Part shown: piece after piece, positions 1 to 5,279 of the stretch
How positions within the stretch are numbered: the first letter of the stretch is position 1
Layout of the letters: each line of letters starts with the position of its first letter
Translations under genes and position numbers: made by a program
Source: an uncultured Clostridia bacterium
GTDB lineage: Bacteria; Bacillota; Clostridia; Christensenellales; Aristaeellaceae
DNA: 5,319 nt
Assembly: GCA_946615495.1 (NCBI GenBank)
Contig: CAMOHY010000183.1
Span: 1 to 5,319 of the forward strand
Direction: 5' to 3'
Notes under the pieces: model-generated
The model's input: only the letters and a program-made list of their open reading frames with translations
Database searches by the model: none
Told to the model about the DNA's origin: nothing

Positions 1-107
1 CTACCGGCGGCTGCGTGTACTACTATAACCCCGCCACCGCCACCAGCGCCTGGATTTGGAGCCGGGAAGTGCGGCTGTCCATCGGCGCGCACAATTTTGC
101 CATATAA
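1..107 (+). CDS. sleB: Spore cortex-lytic enzyme SleB, C-terminal end only (partial)
   Basis: The reading frame enters the window at base 3 and ends at TAA 105-107, giving the last 34 residues. They include a YYYNPATAT stretch, then SAWIWSRE and a final IGAHNFAI. This matches the C-terminal end of the SleB/CwlJ cell wall hydrolase domain (Hydrolase_2), where a YYNP-containing strand and an 'IG.H.F' ending are characteristic. SleB is a lytic transglycosylase that cleaves muramic-delta-lactam-containing cortex peptidoglycan during spore germination. The catalytic glutamate and any N-terminal peptidoglycan-binding domain lie upstream of the window and cannot be checked. The assignment is strengthened by ypeB starting 12 nt after the stop, the classical sleB-ypeB bicistronic order. 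A CwlJ-type or other Hydrolase_2 protein is possible from this fragment alone, but the neighbour argues for SleB. Confidence 0.9.
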   Translation, partial: TGGCVYYYNPATATSAWIWSREVRLSIGAHNFAI

Positions 108-119
108 GGGGGATGCAGC

Positions 120-1412
120 GTGAAAAGAAAAACCACCTTCGCTCTCCTTGCCCTCTCCGTGGCCCTGATCGCGGCATCGGGGCTGGCTGTCCGCTTTAAA
201 ATGCAGGGAGACCGGTACGTATCCCGGCTCCGGGAGGTATACGACGGGGCGGTTCTGTCCGCCCTGCGGCAGATGGAGGACGTGCAATTGTCCCTGAGCA
301 AAGCGCTGCTAACGGAGGAGCCGGGGGCAGCGGCCCAATATTTGAGCCAAGTCAGCGCCGGGGCGGCCCAGGTGCAGCGCAGCCTGTCCCTGCTGCCCCT
401 TTCCCACGCCGCCACCCAAAGCGCGGTAAAGTTTGCCAATCAGGCGGCGGATTACAGCGGCGTGCTGCTCAAGGCGGGCGCCCTCAGCGACGATGACGCC
501 GCCCGCCTGAACGCCATGATCGCCGCCTGCCAGGAATCCGCCTGGGCCCTGGCCCAGGGCCGGGAAGCGCTGGCCGCCCAGGCCGCGGCGGGGGAAGCTT
601 CCTTTTACCCATCGCCGGACGGGGAGGCGGAGCGTTTTGACAGCGCGGTGTCCTACCCCACGCTGATCTACGACGGGCCTTTTTCCGACGCCCGGCAGCA
701 GGGAGAGCCCCTGGCCCTGGGCAGCAAGGCCGTTACCCAGGAGGAGGCGCTTTCCATCGCCCGCGATTTCGTGGGGGATGAACGGGTGCAGAGCGTGGCC
801 CCAGGGGCCGCCATGGGCGGGGCCATTCCCTGCTGGGGCGTCACCCTGCGCTGCGGGGACGTGACCCTGCAGGCCGCTGTGACAAGGCAGGGAGGAAAGG
901 TGCTGTGGATGGCGCCGGACACGGCGGATTTTTCCGCGCAGAAAAGCGTGGAAGAATGCCGGGAAAACGCGCGGCAGTTTTTGTCCTCCCGCGGCCTGGA
1001 CCATATGGAGCCCACCTATTTCCAGGTGTACGAGGGCGTGGCGGTAATTTCCTTTGCCGCCACCCAGGGCGATACGCTGCTGTATCCCGATCTGATAAAG
1101 GTGCAGCTGCGCATGGACACCGCCCAGGTGGTGGGCGTTGAAGCCCGGAATTATTTGCAAAACCACGCCGCCCGCGGCCTGCTCTCCCCCACGCTGTCTC
1201 CCCAGCAGGCCCAGGCCCAGGTGGGCGGCCGCCTGAAGGTGGCTTCCTCCCGCCTGTGCCTCATCCCCACGGACGCAGGAGAAAAGCTGTGCTATGAGTT
1301 CAAGGGCGAATATCAGGGCCACACCTATCTTTCCTATATCAACGCCCTCAATGGCCGCCAGGAGGAGCTGCTCCAGGTGGTGGAGGGAGAAACCGGGCTG
1401 GAAGCCGTATAA
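120..1412 (+). CDS. ypeB: Germination protein YpeB (SleB partner)
   Basis: This 430-residue protein is close to the usual YpeB length of about 450. YpeB is needed for SleB to be stable and correctly placed in the dormant spore, and is broken down during germination. Residues 1-6 are basic and residues 7-24 form one hydrophobic segment, a membrane anchor or uncleaved signal, with the rest outside the membrane. Residues 30-155 are helical and alanine-rich, as in the YpeB N-terminal domain. A YPTLIYDGPFSD motif at 179-190 is highly typical of the family. Three PepSY-like repeats follow at about 201-265, 276-345 and 356-420; the first opens with VTQEEALSIARDFVG. The start is GTG at 120, preceded by a GGGGGA ribosome binding site (108-113) with 6-nt spacing. 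The ATG at 113 is out of frame. The 12-nt gap to sleB implies co-transcription and probable translational coupling. In known spore formers this operon is made in the forespore under sigma-G; its promoter would lie upstream of the window. Confidence 0.96.
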   Translation: MKRKTTFALLALSVALIAASGLAVRFKMQGDRYVSRLREVYDGAVLSALRQMEDVQLSLSKALLTEEPGAAAQYLSQVSAGAAQVQRSLSLLPLSHAATQSAVKFANQAADYSGVLLKAGALSDDDAARLNAMIAACQESAWALAQGREALAAQAAAGEASFYPSPDGEAERFDSAVSYPTLIYDGPFSDARQQGEPLALGSKAVTQEEALSIARDFVGDERVQSVAPGAAMGGAIPCWGVTLRCGDVTLQAAVTRQGGKVLWMAPDTADFSAQKSVEECRENARQFLSSRGLDHMEPTYFQVYEGVAVISFAATQGDTLLYPDLIKVQLRMDTAQVVGVEARNYLQNHAARGLLSPTLSPQQAQAQVGGRLKVASSRLCLIPTDAGEKLCYEFKGEYQGHTYLSYINALNGRQEELLQVVEGETGLEAV

Positions 1413-1425
1413 ATGAATGCGGCGG

Positions 1426-1457
1426 CAGGAGGCTGGGCTGGCCTCCTGTTCTTTTTT
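1426..1457 (+). terminator. Rho-independent terminator of the sleB-ypeB operon
   Basis: A perfect 8-bp stem, CAGGAGGC (1426-1433) with GCCTCCTG (1441-1448), encloses a 7-nt loop and is followed by TTCTTTTTT (1449-1457). It begins 13 nt after the ypeB stop, the usual place for an operon terminator. It separates the germination operon from the next transcription unit, whose promoter candidate starts at 1522. Confidence 0.9.
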
Positions 1458-1521
1458 ATTGCCCGACCTGAGGCAGCGGAGAAATTTTTTTCATTTTTCC
1501 TCCCGCGTTTCCCCGGAAAGC

Positions 1522-1550
1522 TGGACAAACCTGGCCGAGTGTGGTATCTT
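1522..1550 (+). promoter_or_regulatory. Candidate sigma-A promoter for the 157-residue gene and soj
   Basis: TGGACA (1522-1527, 5 of 6 matches to TTGACA) and TATCTT (1545-1550, 4 of 6 matches to TATAAT) are separated by exactly 17 bp. An AT-rich run (about 1482-1499) lies further upstream. Transcription would begin near 1557, about 22 nt before the ATG at 1579, leaving room for the AGGGAGG ribosome binding site. The position just after the ypeB terminator and before a new gene supports it. This is a pattern match only. Confidence 0.6.
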
Positions 1551-1578
1551 TGGAGGGATAAGGGAGGCGACGGAAGCC

Positions 1579-2052
1579 ATGATTGCCCAGGCGCAGGTGA
1601 TGATCGTGTTAAAGCCCTGGCTTGGCGCGCCCTTGCTGGAGGCGCTCATGCCCCTGATGGGCGATGTGGCGGCCCGGCTCAGCGGCTTTTCCATTCGCGG
1701 CGGAGACAATTTGGCCCAGGAGCTGGACAGCCTGCTCTTCCGCGCCGCGCGTTCCGCCACCGGGGGCAAGCTGCTGGCCCAATTGGACGACGGAAGCTTC
1801 GTGCGCATCCGCCTGGAGGATTTTGCCGCCATGGCGGATGAACTGATGCTGCTGGCCTTTAACGAACTCCCGGTGGACAGCCGCCACTTGCTGTTCCTGA
1901 GGGATTATTCCATGCGCCATGCCAGCCTGTCCGCCCTGCGCGCGCTTTACACCCGGTTTTCCTCCCTCCAGTCTCCCCAGGAGCTGGAAGCCATCGCCTC
2001 CGTGGCCAAGGCCTGCTATCCGGCCTTCCGGTGGCGGGAATGGCTGCCATAA
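1579..2052 (+). CDS. Conserved-looking hypothetical protein upstream of soj (157 aa)
   Basis: I do not recognise this family. The protein has 157 residues with no signal peptide and no clear membrane segment, so it is probably cytoplasmic. It reads as mainly helical: hydrophobic helices at about 5-35, 44-60 and 80-97 and a leucine-rich helix at about 112-130. A short strand-like stretch at 64-79 contains LLAQLDDGSFVRIRLEDF. The C-terminus is aromatic (YPAFRWREWLP). No catalytic or nucleotide-binding motif is visible. ATG 1579 is chosen because AGGGAGG (1561-1567) lies 11 nt upstream and the candidate promoter ends at 1550. The frame is open back to 1417, but that extension would run across the ypeB terminator and the promoter, so it is not coding. 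In-frame starts at 1597 and 1600 are alternatives. Only 53 bp separate it from soj and there is no terminator between them, so the two are likely one operon. Codon use matches the neighbouring genes. Confidence 0.75.
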   Translation: MIAQAQVMIVLKPWLGAPLLEALMPLMGDVAARLSGFSIRGGDNLAQELDSLLFRAARSATGGKLLAQLDDGSFVRIRLEDFAAMADELMLLAFNELPVDSRHLLFLRDYSMRHASLSALRALYTRFSSLQSPQELEAIASVAKACYPAFRWREWLP

Positions 2053-2065
2053 CGGAAGCTTTTCA

Positions 2066-2085
2066 TGATTACGAGTGATTACGAG
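2066..2085 (+). repeat. Perfect 10-bp tandem duplication before the soj start
   Basis: TGATTACGAG occurs twice with no gap, at 2066-2075 and 2076-2085. The second copy ends 5 nt before the AGAAAGG ribosome binding site of soj (2091-2097). It lies in the 53-bp spacer between the 157-residue gene and soj, so it would be transcribed into the soj leader. It could be a replication slippage product or a two-copy protein binding site; the sequence does not decide between these. Confidence 0.85.
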
Positions 2086-2105
2086 CAGAAAGAAAGGTCC
2101 TTTTC

Positions 2106-2864
2106 GTGAGTAAAATCATCTGTATTGCCAATCAGAAGGGCGGCGTGGGCAAAACCACCACCGCCGTGAACCTGGCGGCCTGCCTGGCCGAACAGGGAAA
2201 AAGGACCCTGCTGGTGGATATGGACCCTCAGGGCAACGCCAGCAGCGGCCTGGGCGTGCGCGCCGGCCAAAAAACGGTGTACGAGGCGATTCTGGGCGAA
2301 TGCACCCTGGACAGCGCCATTGAAAAGACCAGGCAGAAAAAGCTGTCCGTAGCGCCGTCGGATATCCGCCTGGCCGGGGCCGAATTGGAGCTGGCCAATA
2401 TGGAGCGCCGGGAATACCGCCTGCGGGCGGCCATGGAAGCGGTGCGCAAGGATTATGATTTCATGCTCATCGACTGTCCGCCCTCCCTGGGTATGCTCAC
2501 CGTCAACGCCCTGACCGCGGCCCAGAGCATTCTGATTCCCATCCAGTGCGAATACTACGCCCTGGAAGGCGTGACCGCCTTGATGAACACGGTGCAGCGG
2601 GTAAAAAGAAGCCTGAACCCCGGCCTGGAAATCGAAGGCGTGCTGCTCACCATGCTGGATGGACGCACCAATTTGGGCCTGCAGGTGGTGGCCGAGGTGA
2701 AAAAGCACTTTAAGCACCAGGTGTTCCAAACCACCGTGCCCCGCAATGTGCGCCTGGGCGAAGCGCCCAGCCACGGCCTGCCCATTCATCTGTACGACGC
2801 CCGCAGCACCGGGGCCGAAGCGTATATGTCGTTGGCGAAGGAAGTAATTAAAAAGAACAAATAA
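2106..2864 (+). CDS. soj: Chromosome partitioning ATPase Soj (ParA family)
   Basis: This is a 252-residue chromosomal ParA of normal length, lacking the N-terminal helix-turn-helix domain of plasmid type Ia ParA proteins. The deviant Walker A motif KGGVGKTT is at 11-18, with the signature lysine K11 and the P-loop lysine K16. The switch I motif DMDPQGN is at 38-44 and Walker B, LIDCPPSLG, at 121-129. The C-terminal VPRNVRLGEAPSHGLPI block at 211-227 is typical of Soj. The family binds ATP, dimerises on non-specific DNA, and is released when Spo0J stimulates ATP hydrolysis. Together they separate replication origins, and in Bacillus Soj also modulates DnaA. The start is GTG 2106, giving the expected (M)SKIICIANQKGG N-terminus, with AGAAAGG (2091-2097) spaced 8 nt upstream. 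No other start codon is available in frame. The gene lies 53 bp after an unknown gene and unusually far (207 bp) from spo0J. A MinD-type ATPase is excluded by the DPQGN motif and the Spo0J neighbour. Confidence 0.97.
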   Translation: MSKIICIANQKGGVGKTTTAVNLAACLAEQGKRTLLVDMDPQGNASSGLGVRAGQKTVYEAILGECTLDSAIEKTRQKKLSVAPSDIRLAGAELELANMERREYRLRAAMEAVRKDYDFMLIDCPPSLGMLTVNALTAAQSILIPIQCEYYALEGVTALMNTVQRVKRSLNPGLEIEGVLLTMLDGRTNLGLQVVAEVKKHFKHQVFQTTVPRNVRLGEAPSHGLPIHLYDARSTGAEAYMSLAKEVIKKNK

Positions 2865-2924
2865 TCCATGGAAATTTGTGCAGTTTTCACGAATATAAAA
2901 TTTTTTCAAAAAAAGCGAAACATT

Positions 2925-2951
2925 TTGGCCTTCTCCTTCGTCTAATAAAAT
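2925..2951 (+). promoter_or_regulatory. Weak promoter candidate in the soj-spo0J gap
   Basis: The 207-bp gap between soj and spo0J opens with an AT-rich stretch of about 90 bp (2865-2955), in sharp contrast to the surrounding genes. Within it TTGGCC (2925-2930, 4 of 6 matches to a -35) and TAAAAT (2946-2951, 5 of 6 to a -10) are 15 bp apart, which is short. It could give spo0J and the downstream hydrolase their own transcript. The -35 match and spacing are poor, so the regional base composition is the firmer observation. I see no intrinsic terminator after soj, so read-through is also possible. Confidence 0.3.
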
Positions 2952-2990
2952 AGAGAGAGTCGAAAAGAAAGCCGAATCGTTTCCATCTGC

Positions 2991-3027
2991 CGCGTCCGGA
3001 GGGCTGAAAAGCCGCGGACGCGCGTCC
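2991..3027 (+). other. GC-rich hairpin and overlapping 12-bp palindrome in the spo0J leader
   Basis: CGCGTCCG (2991-2998) pairs perfectly with CGGACGCG (3015-3022). Inside, GGCT (3002-3005) pairs with AGCC (3010-3013) around a GAAA tetraloop, with a GAG/G internal loop between the two stems. The 3' arm also forms the first half of a perfect palindrome, GGACGCGCGTCC (3016-3027), so CGCGTCC is present as a direct repeat at 2991 and 3021. The hairpin ends 36 nt before the SD-like GGAG (3059-3062) of spo0J. No T-run follows directly (TTTT only at 3031-3034), so it is not a standard terminator. It may be an RNA structure in the leader or a DNA site for a dimeric regulator. Confidence 0.6.
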
Positions 3028-3071
3028 CTGTTTTGCGCGGAGCGGCAAGAGATGCGATGGAGTGAAGGAAC

Positions 3072-3923
3072 ATGAAAAAAACCGGCTTGGGCCGGGGCTT
3101 GGATGCCCTGCTGCCTGAAACCAACGATTTGGAAAACACGGTGAGCATGATCTCCATTACCGAGCTGGACCGGAACCCGGACCAGCCCCGGCGGGAGTTT
3201 GACGAAGAGGCCCTGCAAACGCTGGCGGATTCCATCCGCACGGCGGGCGTGCTGCAGCCGCTGCTGGTGGTGGAGCAGAATGGGCGCTACCGCATCGTGG
3301 CGGGCGAACGCCGCTTCCGGGCGGCCCGCATCGCCGGGCTGGACGCGGTGCCCTGCATCGTGCGGTCCTTCACCCCGGAGGAGCAGATGGAGGCCGCGCT
3401 GATTGAAAATTTGCAGCGGGAGGACCTGAACCCCATTGAGGAAGCCGCCGCCATGAAGCAATTTATGGAGGCTTGCCACTATACCCAGGAGCAGGCGGCC
3501 AAAAAGGTGGGCAAATCCCGCCCCGCGGTGGCCAACAGCCTGCGGCTTTTGTCCCTGCCCCAAAGCATCCAGGAGGATGTGATCGCCGGACGCATCAGCG
3601 CCGGGCACGCCCGTGTGCTGGCCGGCATTGAGGATGAAAAGCGGCAGCTGGCCCTGGCGCAATTGACCATTCTGGATGGGCTGAGCGTGCGCGCCCTGGA
3701 AAAAATGGCCGCCCAGCCGGAGCCCGCCCCCAAGCCCCGGCCCGCGCCCCGGCCTCTTCCCCTGGAATTGCAGGATATGCAAAGCCGGATGCGGGAAACC
3801 TTTGGCCTGCGCACCCTGTTCAAGGGCAACCGGAAGCGGGGCAAGATCATTTTGCAGTATGAAAGCGAAGACGAATTGGAGCAGCTGTACCAGTGCTTGG
3901 AACGGCTGGAGGGAAAGCAATGA
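3072..3923 (+). CDS. spo0J: Chromosome partitioning protein Spo0J (ParB family, parS-binding CTPase)
   Basis: This 283-residue protein has typical Spo0J length. The N-terminal KKTGLGRGLDALLP (2-15) is the basic peptide that in this family stimulates Soj ATPase. The CTP-binding ParB/Srx domain follows, with LQPLLV at 61-66, GERRFRAARIAG at 78-89 and ENLQREDLNPIEEA at 112-125. A helix-turn-helix (about 138-163, QEQAAKKVGKSRPAVANSL) reads parS, followed by SAGHARVL at 176-183. A proline-rich linker (about 215-231) leads to the C-terminal dimerisation domain (about 232-283). The family loads at parS, slides as a CTP-gated clamp, recruits SMC and regulates Soj. The start is ATG 3072, with GGAG (3059-3062) 9 nt upstream and AAGGA (3065-3069) closer than usual. 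The stop overlaps the start of the next gene by 4 nt. The Noc paralogue is less likely because Soj is adjacent and the GLGRGL N-terminus is that of Spo0J. I find no good parS match in the window. Confidence 0.97.
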   Translation: MKKTGLGRGLDALLPETNDLENTVSMISITELDRNPDQPRREFDEEALQTLADSIRTAGVLQPLLVVEQNGRYRIVAGERRFRAARIAGLDAVPCIVRSFTPEEQMEAALIENLQREDLNPIEEAAAMKQFMEACHYTQEQAAKKVGKSRPAVANSLRLLSLPQSIQEDVIAGRISAGHARVLAGIEDEKRQLALAQLTILDGLSVRALEKMAAQPEPAPKPRPAPRPLPLELQDMQSRMRETFGLRTLFKGNRKRGKIILQYESEDELEQLYQCLERLEGKQ

Positions 3924-5140
3924 AGCGGTTGCTGGGATGGGCGCTGGCATTTTTGCTGGCGCTCTTGCCATCTTTGGGCCGGGCTGAATTGGCCGCGGAG
4001 GAAAAGGAGGCGGCGGACGCCTATTTTTCCCGCGCCTTTTCCCGCGCGGGAGCCGTGGGCGGCGCGGTGATAGTGAACCGGCAGGGAGAGCGGCTGTATT
4101 CCTTTTTCTACGGCGCGGGCGATAAAAAAGGGAGCCGCCCGGTGGATGAGGACACGGTGTACAAGGTGGCTTCCGTAACCAAGCTGATTTCGGCCATCGG
4201 CGTGATGCAGCTGAAGGAGGCGGGAAAGCTGAACCTGGACGCGCCCATCACCTACGGCGGCCTTCAGCCCATTCGCAATCCCCGGTATCCCGACGCGCCC
4301 ATCACCTTGCGGCAGGTCATGAGCCACACTTCGTCCTTCCTTCCCTCCGCGCCCTACATTTCCCCTCCCCCGTGGGATCAGCTCGGCCCCAAAGACACCC
4401 GGTATTTTTCCAAGCAGGAGCCCGGCGCCTATTATGCGTATGCCAATTTAAACGGCGGAATGCTTTGCAGCGCTGTGGAGCGGGCCTCCGGCCAAAGCCT
4501 CAACGCTTATATGACGGAGCATGTTTTTGCGCCTTTGGGCATCAACGCGGCCTACGCCGCCCATCTGCTGCCCGATGCCTCCGCCCTGTCCAACACGTAT
4601 ATGCAGGATGGACTGCTGTACAAGCGGGCGGAAAAATATATTCAGGAGGACGCTGACTCCTATGATGACACCTGCAGCCCGGACAGCCATTACAACGCCT
4701 CCGTGGGCAGCTTATATATCAGCCTGAGGGGCCTGGAAAAGCTGGGCCAGGCCCTGGCCTGCCGGGGCAGGGCGGGGGATGTTCTGCTGCTGTCGCCTGA
4801 GGCGGCGGAAGAAATGCGTCAGGACCAAACGTCGCTGCCCGGCAGCTCCGTGAAGGGCGAAAGCCCGTACGGCCTGTGCATGTACCGCTTTACGGGAGAG
4901 GACGGCGTCAGCTGGTGGGGCCACCAGGGGCGCTGGGAAGGGCTGCTGGTGGACCTGTTCGTGGAGCCCAAAAGCCACACCGCCGTGGTGTTTGTCATGA
5001 ACGGCGTAAAGCGCAGCGGCGCCGGCGAGGTGGACGCCAAGGCCGCCCGCGCCCTGCTGCGGGTGGATGAGTGGCTCAAGGCCATCGAAGGGCGGGAGGA
5101 CATAGGCTTTGTGGTGGAGGATGAGGAGCAATTTCCTTGA
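3920..5140 (+). CDS. Secreted serine hydrolase, class C beta-lactamase/penicillin-binding fold
   Basis: The protein has 406 residues. A signal peptide is clear: MKR, a hydrophobic core at about 4-17, and a probable cleavage after GRA (20-22). The Beta-lactamase (PF00144) fold motifs appear in order. The nucleophile motif SVTK is at 85-88 (S85, K88), within YKVASVTKLISA. The YxN motif is Y174-A-N176 in YAYANLNGG. The third motif is HQG at 335-337 in WWGHQGRW, in place of the KTG of true class C beta-lactamases. This HxG form is common in D,D-peptidases, D-aminopeptidases and esterases of the fold, so acyl-serine hydrolysis is well supported but the substrate is unknown, and antibiotic resistance should not be assumed. 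Residues 242-256 form an acidic segment and the C-terminus is acidic. ATG 3920 is chosen because it overlaps the spo0J stop (ATGA), has GGAGGG (3908-3913) 6 nt upstream, and begins a good signal peptide. The frame extends to an ATG at 3893, but that would overlap spo0J further and spoil the signal peptide. It is translationally coupled to spo0J. Confidence 0.9.
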   Translation: MKRLLGWALAFLLALLPSLGRAELAAEEKEAADAYFSRAFSRAGAVGGAVIVNRQGERLYSFFYGAGDKKGSRPVDEDTVYKVASVTKLISAIGVMQLKEAGKLNLDAPITYGGLQPIRNPRYPDAPITLRQVMSHTSSFLPSAPYISPPPWDQLGPKDTRYFSKQEPGAYYAYANLNGGMLCSAVERASGQSLNAYMTEHVFAPLGINAAYAAHLLPDASALSNTYMQDGLLYKRAEKYIQEDADSYDDTCSPDSHYNASVGSLYISLRGLEKLGQALACRGRAGDVLLLSPEAAEEMRQDQTSLPGSSVKGESPYGLCMYRFTGEDGVSWWGHQGRWEGLLVDLFVEPKSHTAVVFVMNGVKRSGAGEVDAKAARALLRVDEWLKAIEGREDIGFVVEDEEQFP

Positions 5141-5152
5141 TTCCTTCCATGC

Positions 5153-5188
5153 AAATAAAGAAGGAGCGCACCGCGCCCGATGTGCTCC
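5153..5188 (-). terminator. Possible minus-strand terminator or bulged hairpin after the hydrolase gene
   Basis: Read on the minus strand, GGAGCAC (complement of 5182-5188) can pair with GTGCGCTCC (complement of 5163-5171) with a 2-nt bulge, and TTCTTTATTT (complement of 5153-5162) follows directly. That is the shape of an intrinsic terminator for transcription entering from the right. On the + strand the same hairpin has no T-run, so it would not stop the hydrolase transcript. No minus-strand gene is visible in the window. Confidence 0.35.
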
Positions 5189-5218
5189 CCCAAGGCATTC
5201 AGCAGCGCCGTGCGCTCC
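5163..5218 (+). repeat. 9-bp inverted repeat in the 3' non-coding region
   Basis: GGAGCGCAC (5163-5171) and GTGCGCTCC (5210-5218) are perfect reverse complements, 38 nt apart. The left arm can alternatively pair with GTGCTCC (5182-5188), so the two foldings compete. The element lies in the 3' untranslated region of the spo0J-hydrolase transcript. No function can be assigned from sequence. Confidence 0.6.
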
Positions 5219-5279
5219 CTGCCTCGGCAATAGTATGCGCGCTCAATGAAAAATAATACGGAAAAAATCATGCGGAACG

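Noticed and set aside
309..1322. A 337-codon minus-strand frame opposite ypeB.
   Set aside because: Shadow of ypeB with no recognisable domain and low-complexity H/G/Q-rich composition.
1449..1499. A second terminator at the T-rich run near 1485-1499.
   Set aside because: No stable stem precedes it; only a 3-bp CTG/CAG pairing is visible. It is more likely an AT-rich region upstream of the promoter.
1413..1578. The open frames beginning at 1413 and 1417 upstream of the 157-residue gene.
   Set aside because: They run through the ypeB terminator and the promoter candidate, have no ribosome binding site, and are GC-rich chance extensions. The ATG at 1579 fits the signals better.
2868..2945. 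A 25-codon frame starting MEICAVFTN just after soj.
   Set aside because: No ribosome binding site upstream, and it lies in an AT-rich stretch likely to be regulatory.
2079..3971. A 630-codon open frame on the minus strand opposite soj and spo0J.
   Set aside because: It mirrors two certain genes. Its composition (many H, Q, G, A) is the usual antisense shadow of GC-rich codons, and it crosses the AT-rich gap without gene signals.
3920..5140. Annotation of the hydrolase as an antibiotic-resistance beta-lactamase.
   Set aside because: The KTG motif is replaced by HQG and the neighbours are core chromosome genes, so a peptidase or esterase role is at least as likely.
5149..5256. A 35-codon frame starting MQIKKERTAP after the hydrolase gene.
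   Set aside because: The bases before its ATG (GATTCCTTCC) have no Shine-Dalgarno sequence, and it spans the inverted repeats of the non-coding tail.
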